From: Chara braunii
Lineage: Eukaryota; Streptophyta; Charophyceae; Charales; Characeae
NCBI GenBank assembly: GCA_003427395.1
Contig: BFEA01000835.1
Coordinates: forward strand, 20,633-46,060
DNA: 25,428 nt
Direction of reading: 5' to 3'
This document shows, piece after piece, positions 1-8,285 of the stretch. The number at the start of each line of letters is the position of its first letter. Position 1 is the stretch's first letter. Below the pieces are notes generated by a model that was not told where the DNA came from, made no database searches, and worked only from the letters and a program-made list of their open reading frames with translations. The position numbers and the translations under genes are program-made.

Positions 1-71
<71 letters not shown>

Positions 72-74
72 TGT
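1..74. repeat. (CT)n then (GT)n compound microsatellite
   Basis: The window opens with about 27 CT units (1-54), followed directly by GT units to 74 and two TTTG units. The opposite end of the window is also (CT)n. Seen directly. Confidence 0.97.
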
Positions 75-136
75 TTGTTTGTCACTCTTTGGCTGATCAC
101 TGTTGTTGCCATCACGAAGATCAGTGAAGGGTTTTA

Positions 137-268
137 AATTGATTGATTGATTGATTGGTTAATTGATGAGTTAACTGATTGGTTAATTGATTGATTGATT
201 AATTGATTTAATTGATTAATTGATTGATTGATCGATTGATTGACTGATTGATTGATTGATTGATCGAT
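137..268. repeat. (GATT)n degenerate tetranucleotide repeat
   Basis: Runs of GATT/TTGA with scattered substitutions (GGTTAATT, GATC) fill this stretch. The minus-strand reading frame rich in INQS residues is only a translation of the repeat, so I do not call a gene. Confidence 0.93.
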
Positions 269-357
269 CCAGTATGGATCCAGTTTGTTGTGTGGGAGCA
301 CAACTAGGTCGTGGGAATGACTAAACAAAAATAAAAGGACGAACGGCATAAACTCAC

Positions 358-690
358 ACTGCAACGTTTCTGGAGTGAATCTGGGCGTACTTGGCGACAG
401 ATACATACATCCAGGAAAGCCCCTAGTGCGGCAGGTATTATGCCCTCAAGACGACACGACGTCCAGGTTTTCATTTCCGGGGCCTGCCTGATACATCAAA
501 CAACATCTTTTGTGGCATGAATCTGGCCGTGTTTGGGAGATAGATACATATGTCCGTTTCTCATTTCTCGTTCTTGGTATATTCGCACTACAACGTTCTT
601 TGGCATGAATCTGACTTCGCGAACGGATACATACATCCACGACATCCCCTACCTAGTGTGGGTAATATGCGCTCAAAACAGATCGTTTCA
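358..690. repeat. Three diverged copies of a tandem unit of about 140 bp
   Basis: The anchor TGAATCTG occurs at 376, 518 and 606. In each copy it is preceded by a CAACRT/YTTT stretch and followed by a GATACATA motif. Copies 1 and 3 also share downstream sequence (CCCCTA..TAGTG..G.GGTA.TATGC.CTCAA). Spacings are 142 and 88, so the middle copy appears to have lost about 50 bp. Copies are old and diverged. Function unknown. Confidence 0.7.
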
Positions 691-711
691 CCGCAAACAC
701 CTAGACCCTCT

Positions 712-962
712 CCAAATAAAAAAGGCGAAGAAGAAGGGAAAAAAAAAAAGAAAAAAAGGGAAAAAAGCTTGTTGAGGACTCTCTCCTCTGTCGTTCAACC
801 AACAACCACCACCTTCTGCGAAATAGGGTCAACCACTGCAGAATTGAAAAGAGGAGGGGAGGGGGAAAGGGGGTGGGGGGGGAGCAGAGCTATGATCATT
901 GGGTCGGCAAAATCGTGAGGGAAGGGGGAAAGAGGGGGGGCGGGGGAAAGAGGGGGGGCGGG
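712..962. repeat. Purine-rich low-complexity tract
   Basis: A-rich (715-770) then G-rich (843-962) purine sequence. It includes two near-identical adjacent units of GGGAAAGAGGGGGGGCGGG at about 922-961. The overlapping reading frames on both strands have composition-driven residues, so none is called. Confidence 0.75.
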
Positions 963-1075
963 ATTTGACTGAAAATAGAGCAGGCAACGCAACCCTTGGC
1001 TAATCGTGAAATAAACGAGATGGCGATGGTGGTTTATGCTAAGCACCCCCACCCCCAGCCCAACCCCCCCTTATC

Positions 1076-1202
1076 GTTCATTCAATTCATCCATCCATTC
1101 ATTGATACATACCTTCACCCCCCCCCCCCCCTACCCCATCCCCACCCGTCATCGTCCCTTCATTCATCCATCCATCCATTCATATATACCTACCTTCATG
1201 TT
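1076..1202. repeat. Duplicated CATC/CATT microsatellite block with poly-C
   Basis: Two related blocks (about 1076-1130 and 1157-1202) each read TTCATTCA..CATCCATC..CATTCAT..ATACMTACCTTCA. A run of C (about 1117-1130) separates them. It looks like a tandem duplication of a small microsatellite block. Confidence 0.75.
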
Positions 1203-1569
1203 CGTCGCGCTACACTAAGGGAGTTCGTTCGTTCCAGTCGGTGAAGGGATTCAGGCTGAGCGGCTGAAACAGGACTGGGGCATCGTGAAAGTAATCCAGG
1301 GCCGTTAGAGCAGAGCACCCCGCTCATCTTCAAATGACCGCCAAAACAGGGCGAAGAGGGGAAAAACAAAAAAGAGAGAGAGAGTCACATCTCTTAAATA
1401 ACCACCACAATGACGGTACTTTGCGCACACTACTCCTTTTCTCGCCGCCAGTTTTGCTCTTCCTTTAATTACAGTAGTAATTGACCTCATGCCTCCACCA
1501 CGCATCACCATCGCATCCAAAGGGATCATTGTCTTCGGCAGCCATCATTTTCGTCACCATCACGACCAT

Positions 1570-1625
1570 TAGCAATTCATCATCATCATCATCATCATCA
1601 TCATAATCATCATAATCATCATAAT

Positions 1626-1657
<32 letters not shown>

Positions 1658-1811
1658 GTCGTCGATATCATCGTTATATCTACTGTGCCACTACCACTGC
1701 GCCTAATCATCATCTTCATCATCTTCATCATCTTCATCTTAATGCGTCATCATCACCATCTTCATGAGCATCATCATTATATCAATCATCATACAATCAT
1801 CATCGTCATTG

Positions 1812-1866
<55 letters not shown>

Positions 1867-1880
1867 AACCCATCATCATC
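1570..1880. repeat. Compound (ATC)n-(AGC)n-(CAT)n trinucleotide repeat
   Basis: ATC units (1577-1625), then CAG units (1626-1650), then mixed CATCTT units and a pure CAT run (about 1812-1866). Apparent polypeptides on both strands (poly-I/H, poly-D, poly-A) are repeat translations. Confidence 0.95.
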
Positions 1881-2078
1881 ACCATCGACATAGAATCATC
1901 AAATCATTTTAAATTTATAATCTGTCGCCGGCGGCAGCAGGAGCAGCAGCAGCGATAGCTGCAGTAGGGATCCCTACTGCTCACTGCGTTCCCGCGATTC
2001 GTTAGTTTATTTATTACTTATCTATTTATTTATTTATTTTTTATAGTAATAATTCATCCATTAAAAAACAAATATAAA

Positions 2079-2354
2079 GGATGGGGATATGTCGCCCAGG
2101 CAACCAGGGCAGTGGGTTGTGAGGTAATTTGGAAGCAACGTAACCTGCGAATTTTCGAAAACAGAGAGATGACCAACAAAGAAATCAGAACGGGATTTAA
2201 ATCCTCTCTGCGTCGTACCATTCAGGCGGATTGGGCAAGGAAAGGTAAGAAAACTTCGGGAAGGTGGTTTGGTGAAACCTGGGGATTGGGAGGAAAGTTG
2301 GTGAGTTTGGAAGAGGGTAACCTTGTGTTTGACAAATGGTTCTGGGCAGGTTAG
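2079..2354 (+). pseudogene. LINE ORF2 C-terminal fragment
   Basis: The frame reads through ..VIWKQRNLRIFENREMTNKE.. and ends at TAG 2352-2354. An I-W-(K/R)-x-R-N-x-x-x-F motif is typical of the region after the zinc-binding segment at the end of plant L1-type ORF2 proteins, and the long LINE in this window has the matching EAIWRRRNDLLFKG at about 23757. About 90 residues remain. Endonuclease, reverse transcriptase and zinc segment are absent, so it cannot act. The exact 5' breakpoint is approximate: the frame is open upstream of the first convincing residue. The fragment was assigned by motif, not by database search. Confidence 0.7.
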
Positions 2355-2721
2355 TTGGGAGTAGCAACCTGGGTGCTCGGTTGATATCCGCAGGAGGAAG
2401 GCAGTTGGTCTTAGATTGTGGAGGGAGTGCCAGCAGAGGTTTGGTTTGGTCCCTGGAGGTCCCACCTGTCGCCTTAGACAGTGAACTTAGGATAGATTTG
2501 CTTAGTTTAGGCTAGAGTAGGATGGTTAAATAGAGAGCTAATTAGAGCTACGGTAGTAGGCTGCGGCAGCCTAATTGTTAGTAGGGTCTTTGGTAGGGGT
2601 GTCTTATTTCCTTTGGTTTGTTTGGCGTTTAAGGCTTGAAGCTGTTTCTTTTTCTTGGAGGGGTTTCAGGACAGCGGCCTGGTTTTGGTCATTTCTGTGC
2701 CTAGACTAGCCTACTCCACTG

Positions 2722-2738
2722 ACGAGCTTTTGGCTCGT
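2722..2738 (+). other. Hairpin in the 3' UTR of the truncated LINE
   Basis: ACGAGC (2722-2727), 5-nt loop, GCTCGT (2733-2738): a perfect 6-bp stem about 100 nt before the A-rich tail. The long LINE has a similar-sized hairpin after its ORF2 (24134-24152). A 3' hairpin recognised by reverse transcriptase is known for some LINE families; that role here is inference. Confidence 0.35.
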
Positions 2739-2867
2739 AAGCTAAACTGGCTGATGCTGCCAGGATAACTCCGGGTGGAATTGTGAGGTCCCCGGCCTCG
2801 GTCTTACGAGTTTAATTCGAAGGGCTATGAACCCTACTTAAAAATAAAAAAAAATAAAAAAAGAAAT

Positions 2868-3245
2868 CGCTATTAGCATGCGTCACGTGTCCGTGTTCCC
2901 TTCCTTTTCTCTGAATAAATAAAAGTAGCTCAGCACTGCATAATCCTTATCAGGCCGAGCGATCCCCAGGAAAATACGCCTAGACTCCCGTCAGAACGAA
3001 CCTGGACGGCTGAACGGCCAGGTACACCATCTGTAAAAGGACGTGCAGACACCCAGATACACTCGGACAGCAGGGCGTGCTGCAATGGAATCTTCTTCAA
3101 ATTCTGACGGCCCTAAGCACCTGAGCCCCCACCACCACCCCCTCCTCCTCCGCCTTCCCCCTTCTTCCCCTCCCCCGTCATATTTCTCCTCAAGGCGGCG
3201 ACAACCACAATCTGAAGCCTCTCTTCCTCTTCCCCTCCCCCTCTC
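2868..3245. other. No gene seen (mixed intergenic sequence)
   Basis: Flanking DNA between the LINE tail and the poly-C run. The plus-strand frame starting at 3043 becomes a proline/serine translation of C-rich DNA, so it is not called. Confidence 0.6.
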
Positions 3246-3268
3246 AACCCCCCCCCCCCCCCCCCCCG

Positions 3269-3343
<75 letters not shown>
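3246..3343. repeat. Poly-C run of about 95 bp broken by one G5
   Basis: Nearly pure C with a single GGGGG inside and a G-rich exit (GCGCCGGGGGGG). Such a run is a candidate i-motif/G-quadruplex sequence. It is also a place where sequencing and assembly are unreliable, so the true length is uncertain. Confidence 0.9.
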
Positions 3344-3344
<1 letters not shown>

Positions 3345-3397
3345 CGCCGGGGGGGTATCTCCTCATATCCCCCTCACCCCCTGTCCCCTGTTACCGC

Positions 3398-3454
3398 CAT
3401 CGCCATCCATCCATCCATCCATCCATCCATCCATCCCATCCATCCATCCATCCA
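3398..3454. repeat. (CATC)n microsatellite
   Basis: About 13 CATC units with one ATCC interruption near 3437. Confidence 0.95.
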
Positions 3455-3645
3455 GACCAAAATGAATATCAATCTTCTCTCCCACCACTCTCGCCCTCCA
3501 TTGTCCTCACTCAAGACTCCAACAAACAATTTTGTCAAATGATCCGGTAAGAGAGACAACACTCTTCTTCCTCCCCATCCAATCACTGTACTCTCTCCCA
3601 CCTCCTCTCTCCGATAGAAGAAGATCATCAAGGCCAGCGAGCAGA

Positions 3646-4170
3646 CAAGGGGGGAGAGAAGACGAAGGAGGTGCAGGAACGAAGAGGAAAGGAGGAGGAA
3701 AAAGGCAGGAGGAAGAAAGGAGGAGGAAAAAGGCAGGAGGAAGAAGGGAGGAGGAAGAAGGAAGGGGGAAGGAGGAGGAAGGAAGGAGGAAGAAGGAAGA
3801 GGGAAGGAGGAAGAAGGAAGGAGGAAGGAGAAGAAGGGACGAAGAAGAAGGAAGGAGGGAGGAAGGAGGAAGAAGGAAGGAAGAAGGAGGGAGGAAGGAA
3901 GAAGAAGGGAGGATGAAGAAGGAAGAAGAAGGGAGGATAAAGAAGGAAGGAGGACGAAGGAGGGAGGAAGGAAGAAGTGCGGAAGGAGGAAGGAGGGAGG
4001 GAGGAAGGAAGAAAGTACAAGGAAGAATCAAGGAGGAAGAGTGGACACGAGGAAGGGAGGAGGAAGAAGGAAAGAGGAAGAAGGGAGGAGGAGGAGCGAC
4101 GAAAACGACGAGAAAAACAACGCATAAGTGAGGAGGAGGAGGAGAGGGGGAGGAGGGGGCGGGGCGGAAG
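3646..4170. repeat. Polypurine tract of about 500 bp built from GGAGGAAGAA-type units
   Basis: Almost every base on the plus strand is A or G. Variable units of GGAGGAAGAAGGAA repeat with no fixed period, interrupted by a few C/T bases. Overlapping open frames on both strands give only R/K/E/G or S/L/P residues and are artefacts of composition. Long homopurine tracts can form triplex (H-DNA) structures, which is known chemistry; whether this one does is inference. Confidence 0.93.
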
Positions 4171-4689
4171 CAGGAGGTTAGCCGTAGGATGACTAATTAT
4201 CATTTTACCATTGGAAGAGGAGGAAGAGAGACATAGCGAGAGAAGTCGGCTGAGGTGAGGACGCGGAAGTGAAAGCCAGAAGGGTGAGGGATCGACGGCA
4301 CAAAAGAGCGGCCGAAGAGGACCAGTACCAGTGCTGCTGCTGCTGCTGCCGTTGAAGGGGGGAAAAGATGATGTGAGAGCGATGTTCCTCCTTCAAATAA
4401 GGAACAAAGGAACCTGCGGTTGATTGGCTGGCAGGTTGGTTGAACAATCAAATACTAGTAATGCAGAAAACTGGGTAACGAAACAAGTCAAAGTTATATC
4501 AATCATGAATGGATTGGAGGTTTTTTAACTAATGGCTGGGTGTCTGTGCGTTCTTCCCGCCCAAAAAGTCGGGAACGCCATACCTGTTTGACGTGTAAGT
4601 CTTCCTATTTATCTTTGAATGCAATTGCACTTCTTGAACGTCCCGAGTCGCTTCAGTTTGATCTTTGACAATTGATTGTGACTGTATCC
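4171..4689. other. No gene seen; small (CTG)n at 4331-4349
   Basis: Mixed sequence with a short CTG run. The minus-strand frames here lack any motif I recognise. Confidence 0.5.
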
Positions 4690-4691
4690 CC

Positions 4692-4726
<35 letters not shown>

Positions 4727-4850
4727 CTCCTCTTCCTCCTCCTCCTCCTCCTCCTCCTCCTCCTCTCCCCCTCCTCCTCCTCCTCCTCCTCTCCCCCTCC
4801 TCCTCCTCCTCCTCCTGCTCCTACTACTACTACTACTACTACTACTACTA
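4690..4850. repeat. (TCC)n followed by (CTA)n
   Basis: Polypyrimidine TCC/TTCC units to about 4817, then nine or ten CTA units (4820-4850). Poly-E, poly-S and poly-L frames on both strands are repeat translations. Confidence 0.96.
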
Positions 4851-4996
4851 ACAGCAGCGCAAGCAATCCAGAAGGACGCGCGAGGTGCGGGCAACTGTGC
4901 GCAGGAAATTTACTGTATGTTATGCCTGGAGCAGGTGATCCATCACTCAGCTAGCTCTACCTAGCTATGAAAGCATCCGTCCATCGACAGATCGAT

Positions 4997-4998
4997 GT

Positions 4999-5028
<30 letters not shown>
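4997..5028. repeat. (GAT)n microsatellite
   Basis: About ten GAT units. They supply the artificial methionine run at the start of the plus-strand frame that continues into 5029-5189. Confidence 0.95.
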
Positions 5029-5029
<1 letters not shown>

Positions 5030-5189
5030 GCTTGACAGCAATCTTCCGAAGAAAGAAGTGGTCGAAAATAAGGCCACGGGATTCTTTTTCAAATCGGACG
5101 ATCCTAAACGACCGATGCTGGAATCTGTTTTGCAAGATCCAGCTGCTTCCAGAGAAACTTTATTCCTCCGCCTCGGATTCACCGACTAA
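5029..5189 (+). CDS. Possible exon or gene fragment, function unknown
   Basis: Directly after the GAT run, one frame gives about 53 residues of ordinary, non-repetitive composition (KLDSNLPKKEVVENKATGFF, then FKSDDPKRPMLESVLQ and DPAASRETLFLRLGFTD) ending at TAA 5187-5189. The residue mix resembles protein more than random translation, which is the only reason for listing it. I do not recognise the family. The ATGs lie in the microsatellite, and I found no clear upstream exon. It could be a terminal exon, a gene remnant or chance. Confidence 0.2.
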
Positions 5190-5435
5190 CCAACTTATCG
5201 GAAATCCTCACTCCTTTTCTCTCCCTTCTCTCCTCCGCACCGTCCCCCACACAACCAGTGGCTTCACTCTACTGCGTGCCTTCGCCTCCGTGCCTTCTCA
5301 AGTTCTCATCCTCCNCCCCCGTTCATTACCTGTACCCCAAATCTTCTCCCGCCGTACGTCACTCCCGCTATGCTGTCATTATTTGTCCGTACACTATCTC
5401 CCATGGTTATCAGCCCGCCAAGTGCCCTGTTCGTT

Positions 5436-5473
5436 TCGATATTTTAATATTTTATCGATATTTTAATATTTTA
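5436..5473. repeat. Exact 19-bp tandem duplication
   Basis: TCGATATTTTAATATTTTA occurs twice in tandem (5436-5454, 5455-5473). AT-rich; no function seen. Confidence 0.9.
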
Positions 5474-5524
5474 AGTCTCCTTTCACATGCAAGAGATCAT
5501 CCTCGAAGAGACCGCAGCAAAGAA

Positions 5525-5642
5525 GGAGAAGCCGAAGAAGGTACAGGAGGAGCAGGAGAAGGACAACGACGACGACGAGGAGGAGGAGGAGGAGGAAGAG
5601 GAGGAGGAGGAGGAGGAGGAAGAGGAGGAGGAGAGGGGGAGA
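5525..5642. repeat. (GGA)n/(GAC)n polypurine repeat
   Basis: GGAGCAGGAGAAGG, a short GAC run, then GAG/GGA units to about 5642. The frame running through this segment and beyond is composition-driven. Confidence 0.93.
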
Positions 5643-5911
5643 AGAGGACAGTGACTCGAGGAAGAAGAAGGAACTTACTCATCGGTGGCTGGGCACCCAC
5701 CAGAGATCAGATGGAAGGCAACGACGGATACAAGACTGGTCAGGTACGCATAGGTGATGGAAGTACCCCTCGTAGGGACGGCCTGTGGCACGCTACCAAT
5801 TCGAACCGACCCGCGCTTAGTACCCGCCGCGGCCGAGGCCGATAAAAAGTAGGGCAGCGCTAGGAAATAGACGTTGAGAAACCTAAAAAAAAAAGACTCC
5901 TCTAGTTGTGT

Positions 5912-5986
5912 TCAAGGGGCCTAACTCAGTTGGTAAGGCTCGCAAGTGGTATTAAGGAGGACGTGGGTTCAATCCCCACTTGCCGC
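5912..5986 (+). repeat. tRNA-like sequence (SINE head or degenerate tRNA)
   Basis: An A-box-like GGCCTAACTCAGTTGGT (about 5917-5933) precedes a B-box GGTTCAATCCC (5966-5976). The T-arm is well formed: GTGGG, loop TTCAATC, CCCAC. The 3' side continues TTGCCGCA, but the 5' side does not pair with it as an acceptor stem, and the anticodon arm is not clean. That favours a tRNA-derived SINE or tRNA pseudogene over a working tRNA. RNA polymerase III transcription is possible through the two boxes, by inference. Confidence 0.5.
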
Positions 5987-6088
5987 ATGTACCTTCCTCG
6001 GCATGCTTGGCGCCCACCACCTAGAGATTGACCACTGGATCCCCCTATCGGCATTGAGCAGCGTATGCTGATGTTCGTAGAAGGGGGG

Positions 6089-6204
6089 GACCACCACCTG
6101 CGGGGAGGCGCAGGTCATGTCATGGTCCCTGATGATGCCAGATGTCGACCACCACCTGAGGGAGGCGCAGGTCATGTCATGGTCCCTAATGACGCCAAAT
6201 GTCC
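6089..6204. repeat. 58-bp tandem duplication (two copies)
   Basis: Unit starts GACCACCACCTG..GGAGGCGCAGG and includes TCATGTCATGGTCCCT. Copies lie at 6089-6146 and 6147-6204 with a handful of differences. They lie about 100 bp downstream of the tRNA-like sequence and might be part of the same element. Confidence 0.88.
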
Positions 6205-6269
6205 CCTGGCCAGTATCACCCACCTGGTCGGGAGCAGCCCTCGCATGTGTTCTCTTAAAGACAGTGTCG

Positions 6270-6299
6270 CGACAAATACCCTGACAAGGGTATTTGTCG
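6270..6299. repeat. Perfect 12-bp inverted repeat, 6-nt loop
   Basis: CGACAAATACCC (6270-6281), TGACAA, GGGTATTTGTCG (6288-6299). It is not followed by a T-run, so it does not look like a simple terminator. Confidence 0.9.
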
Positions 6300-6617
6300 G
6301 GGGTTTTCAACATCGGACGCTGCCCAACTCTCTTGTTGGATTGAAGGACTTGATAAGACTGATGTTGCCAAAAGTTTATTCAGACCTGACCTATGACTGA
6401 GAGACTAAAAGTAACGAATATGAATGGCAATGCTTCGCTTTTGTCGAAGCCGCCAAAACGCTAAAGCTACACCTAATCTACCTAAACTAATGTCGCGCTG
6501 CGCGATTCAGGGCCTAAGTAGGCTAAAAAGAGGGATGCGCCAGGTATAGAGTCGCGGCGCAGGGATAATTGGTTGAAGGGGTTTTATTTCATGGACAGCA
6601 GGGGTTAACCAGGGGGT

Positions 6618-7042
6618 TTAAACCACCGGTCCTCCTGACATCAGAAAACCTCAGGGGTACCGATAGCGCCGTTTCACGACGGGTGCCGGTAGCACAGCGT
6701 GGAAAATCGGGCGGGCCTCTGTATGGAATTTGCGACAAAAATCGGAAATAGACCAAATCGGCGCGGCGAATATTTCACCGTCAAAATGATTTTATTTTTT
6801 TTTTCTTATATTTTTTTCTGAAAGATCACGACCTAATCTACGGACCCTCAAATTTTTAGACATTTTCATTATTTTTTATGAGCACAAAAAATCGGCAAAG
6901 TTGTCGCTTGCAAAATGGCGGGATTGGACCTATCGGCCTCCATACAACCCGGCGCCTCCGTACGGTCGCCGCCCCTCCGTATAACCCGGCCCTAACTCAC
7001 AGGGATTAGGCGTTTTCGGTGGCGGGGGGACCGGTGGTTTAA
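6618..7042. mobile_element. Candidate TIR element of 425 bp ending in TTAA
   Basis: TTAAACCACCGGTCC (6618-6632) is the exact reverse complement of GGACCGGTGGTTTAA (7028-7042). TTAA is its own reverse complement, so it could be a target-site duplication outside 11-bp terminal repeats, as for piggyBac-type insertions. The ends do not match canonical piggyBac termini (CCC/CCY starts). No transposase is encoded, so it would be a non-autonomous (MITE-like) copy. The interior holds a T-rich tract (6789-6820) and a short CCTCC repeat. An unrelated inverted repeat remains possible. Confidence 0.4.
6937..6992. repeat. Three short tandem copies of CCTCCRTAYR..CCGGC
   Basis: CCTCC starts at 6937, 6955 and 6974 (spacing 18 and 19) and is followed by ATACAACCC, GTACGGTCG and GTATAACCC. 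They lie inside the candidate TIR element near its right end. Confidence 0.6.
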
Positions 7043-7439
7043 TAGATCGATGCCGAGGTCACGCGGCTAGCCGACGGCGCAGGGCCTGCCAGCAAGCCTA
7101 TTAGGCTTCACACAAGCAGGATCTGTAGGGCCTCAGGCAGGCAGGGCCTGCAAGGCCGCATGCAGGAAGAATGGTTGGGGCGAAGCTATTCTTATAGAAG
7201 AACTACTCCTATCACTATTGTGATTGAAGCTAGCCCAGTGGGTTACGATGTCAAACTTTCGTCCGGTAGATATCGGGATCAAATTTGGCCGCACGCATCC
7301 TACTGGGCCAGCTCCTTTTGGAGCAACCCACAACGTAAGGAAGATCGGGCATCGACCATGCGATCTTCGAGATCGAGTGGCTGAAATCAGTCGCGCCAAG
7401 ATTTGCATGGCCTTGCGCAAGGATGATACGCATAAATCG

Positions 7440-7556
7440 AGAAATGAAAAAAAATTGATCCCACTGGGATCGAACTCGGGAATGTATTTTAACAGTTTCT
7501 GGGTGTTCCACGAACAAGCAAGTGACCGTTGGCGTAAGCCAAAGACTTTCAGGAGA
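7440..7556 (-). repeat. tRNA-like SINE head on the minus strand (tentative)
   Basis: On the minus strand, an A-box-like TGGCTTACGCCAACGG (about 7523-7538) is followed some 50 nt later by a B-box-like GAGTTCGATCCC (about 7464-7475). The arms pair poorly, so it is not a functional tRNA. The SINE body, if any, would extend toward lower coordinates (to about 7133); I could not find its end. Confidence 0.3.
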
Positions 7557-7644
7557 AAAATAATAATAATAAAAATTACAAAAATAAAATAAAACCTCAT
7601 AATTAACTGAAAATTAAAGCGTCACATGGTGCATACGGAAGTGA

Positions 7645-7665
7645 CTGGGGACTATAAGTCCCCAG
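7645..7665. repeat. Perfect 9-bp palindromic hairpin
   Basis: CTGGGGACT (7645-7653), ATA, AGTCCCCAG (7657-7665). It is 50 nt upstream of the candidate 5' splice site at 7715. Confidence 0.9.
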
Positions 7666-7714
7666 AGCTGTAGCAGGCGCCCGTCGTAAACAGGGAACCA
7701 TTTTGTTTTCTGAG

Positions 7715-7818
7715 GTAAGTTTTTTTTTTTTCCTCTTCTTTCTTTTACTCTCTTTAGATTTTCTTTTAGATTTTGTTTTCTGTTTTCTATTATTTTTTTC
7801 TCCTTATTTTGACATCAG
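7715..7818 (+). other. Candidate GT-AG intron of an unknown transcript
   Basis: The 5' site reads GAG|GTAAGT, close to the plant consensus. The interior is strongly T/C-rich and ends ..TTTTGACATCAG|AG, a good 3' site. The length (104 bp) suits a plant intron. No protein-coding exon is visible on either side, so if real it belongs to a noncoding or very diverged transcript that would run into the hairpin-rich segment. Splice motifs also occur by chance in T-rich DNA. Confidence 0.3.
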
Positions 7819-7830
7819 AGAGCTAAGCGT

Positions 7831-7851
7831 CCGTTCGTTTCGGACGAACGG
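7831..7851. repeat. Perfect 8-bp hairpin
   Basis: CCGTTCGT, loop TTCGG, ACGAACGG. It begins 12 nt after the candidate 3' splice site. Confidence 0.85.
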
Positions 7852-8285
7852 CTCATGACTGTGCTACATTCAAGTTGTTTCGTCGGACTTGCACCGACTC
7901 ATCAGGAGATTACACCCCGACAGTCTGGGTATAGGATGATCAAACTCGAATGAACCAGCTGCCACAGGGCGACTACATTCAGGGCGCGGGTTTGGAAACT
8001 TGTACTTGAGTTACGAGGGACTCTCCTCACACGCTTTGGTTGCGCCCCGACAGCTCGCTTGTCGCTAGCAACGGTCGCGACTATCGGGATGCAGAAAGAG
8101 GGAGAGGGATCCTACCTGGCGCTGACACTCGTGGTACTTCCATCTATAGGATGGGCAAAATCGAATGAATATCCCGTTGGAACATGGAAATATACACCAC
8201 CACACTTTATCTCCCCCTGCCTTCGTTTTGATTAGGGAGATAGGTGTCGTTGTTTAAGCAACGGCCGCCACTCCAGAGGCTGCAT

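Larger units (their letters stand above)
2079..2867 (+). mobile_element. 5'-truncated LINE (L1-type) 3' end with A-rich tail
   Basis: The element enters inside the C-terminal part of a LINE ORF2, terminates that frame at 2352-2354, continues through about 480 bp of untranslated sequence, and ends in an A-rich tail (AAAATAAAAAAAAATAAAAAAAG, about 2839-2867 including neighbouring A-rich bases). Loss of the 5' end with an A-rich 3' end is the normal outcome of target-primed reverse transcription. The 5' flank is also A-rich, so I could not define a target-site duplication. The C-terminal residues are clearly different from those of the long LINE at 16.7-24.2 kb, so this is a second LINE lineage. 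Confidence 0.72.

Noticed and set aside
1465-1912. Poly-D/poly-A minus-strand frame and poly-I/H plus-strand frame
   Set aside because: Products of the CAT and CAG repeats.
3532-4203. Open frames of 170-200 residues on both strands in the purine tract
   Set aside because: All frames are open because the DNA is nearly pure purine/pyrimidine. The residues are only R/K/E/G or S/L/P/F, with no domain.
4529-4964. Acidic poly-E and poly-S/poly-L frames
   Set aside because: Translations of the TCC and CTA microsatellites in different frames.
5918-5988. Functional tRNA gene
   Set aside because: The T-arm is good, but the acceptor stem does not pair and the anticodon arm is not clear.
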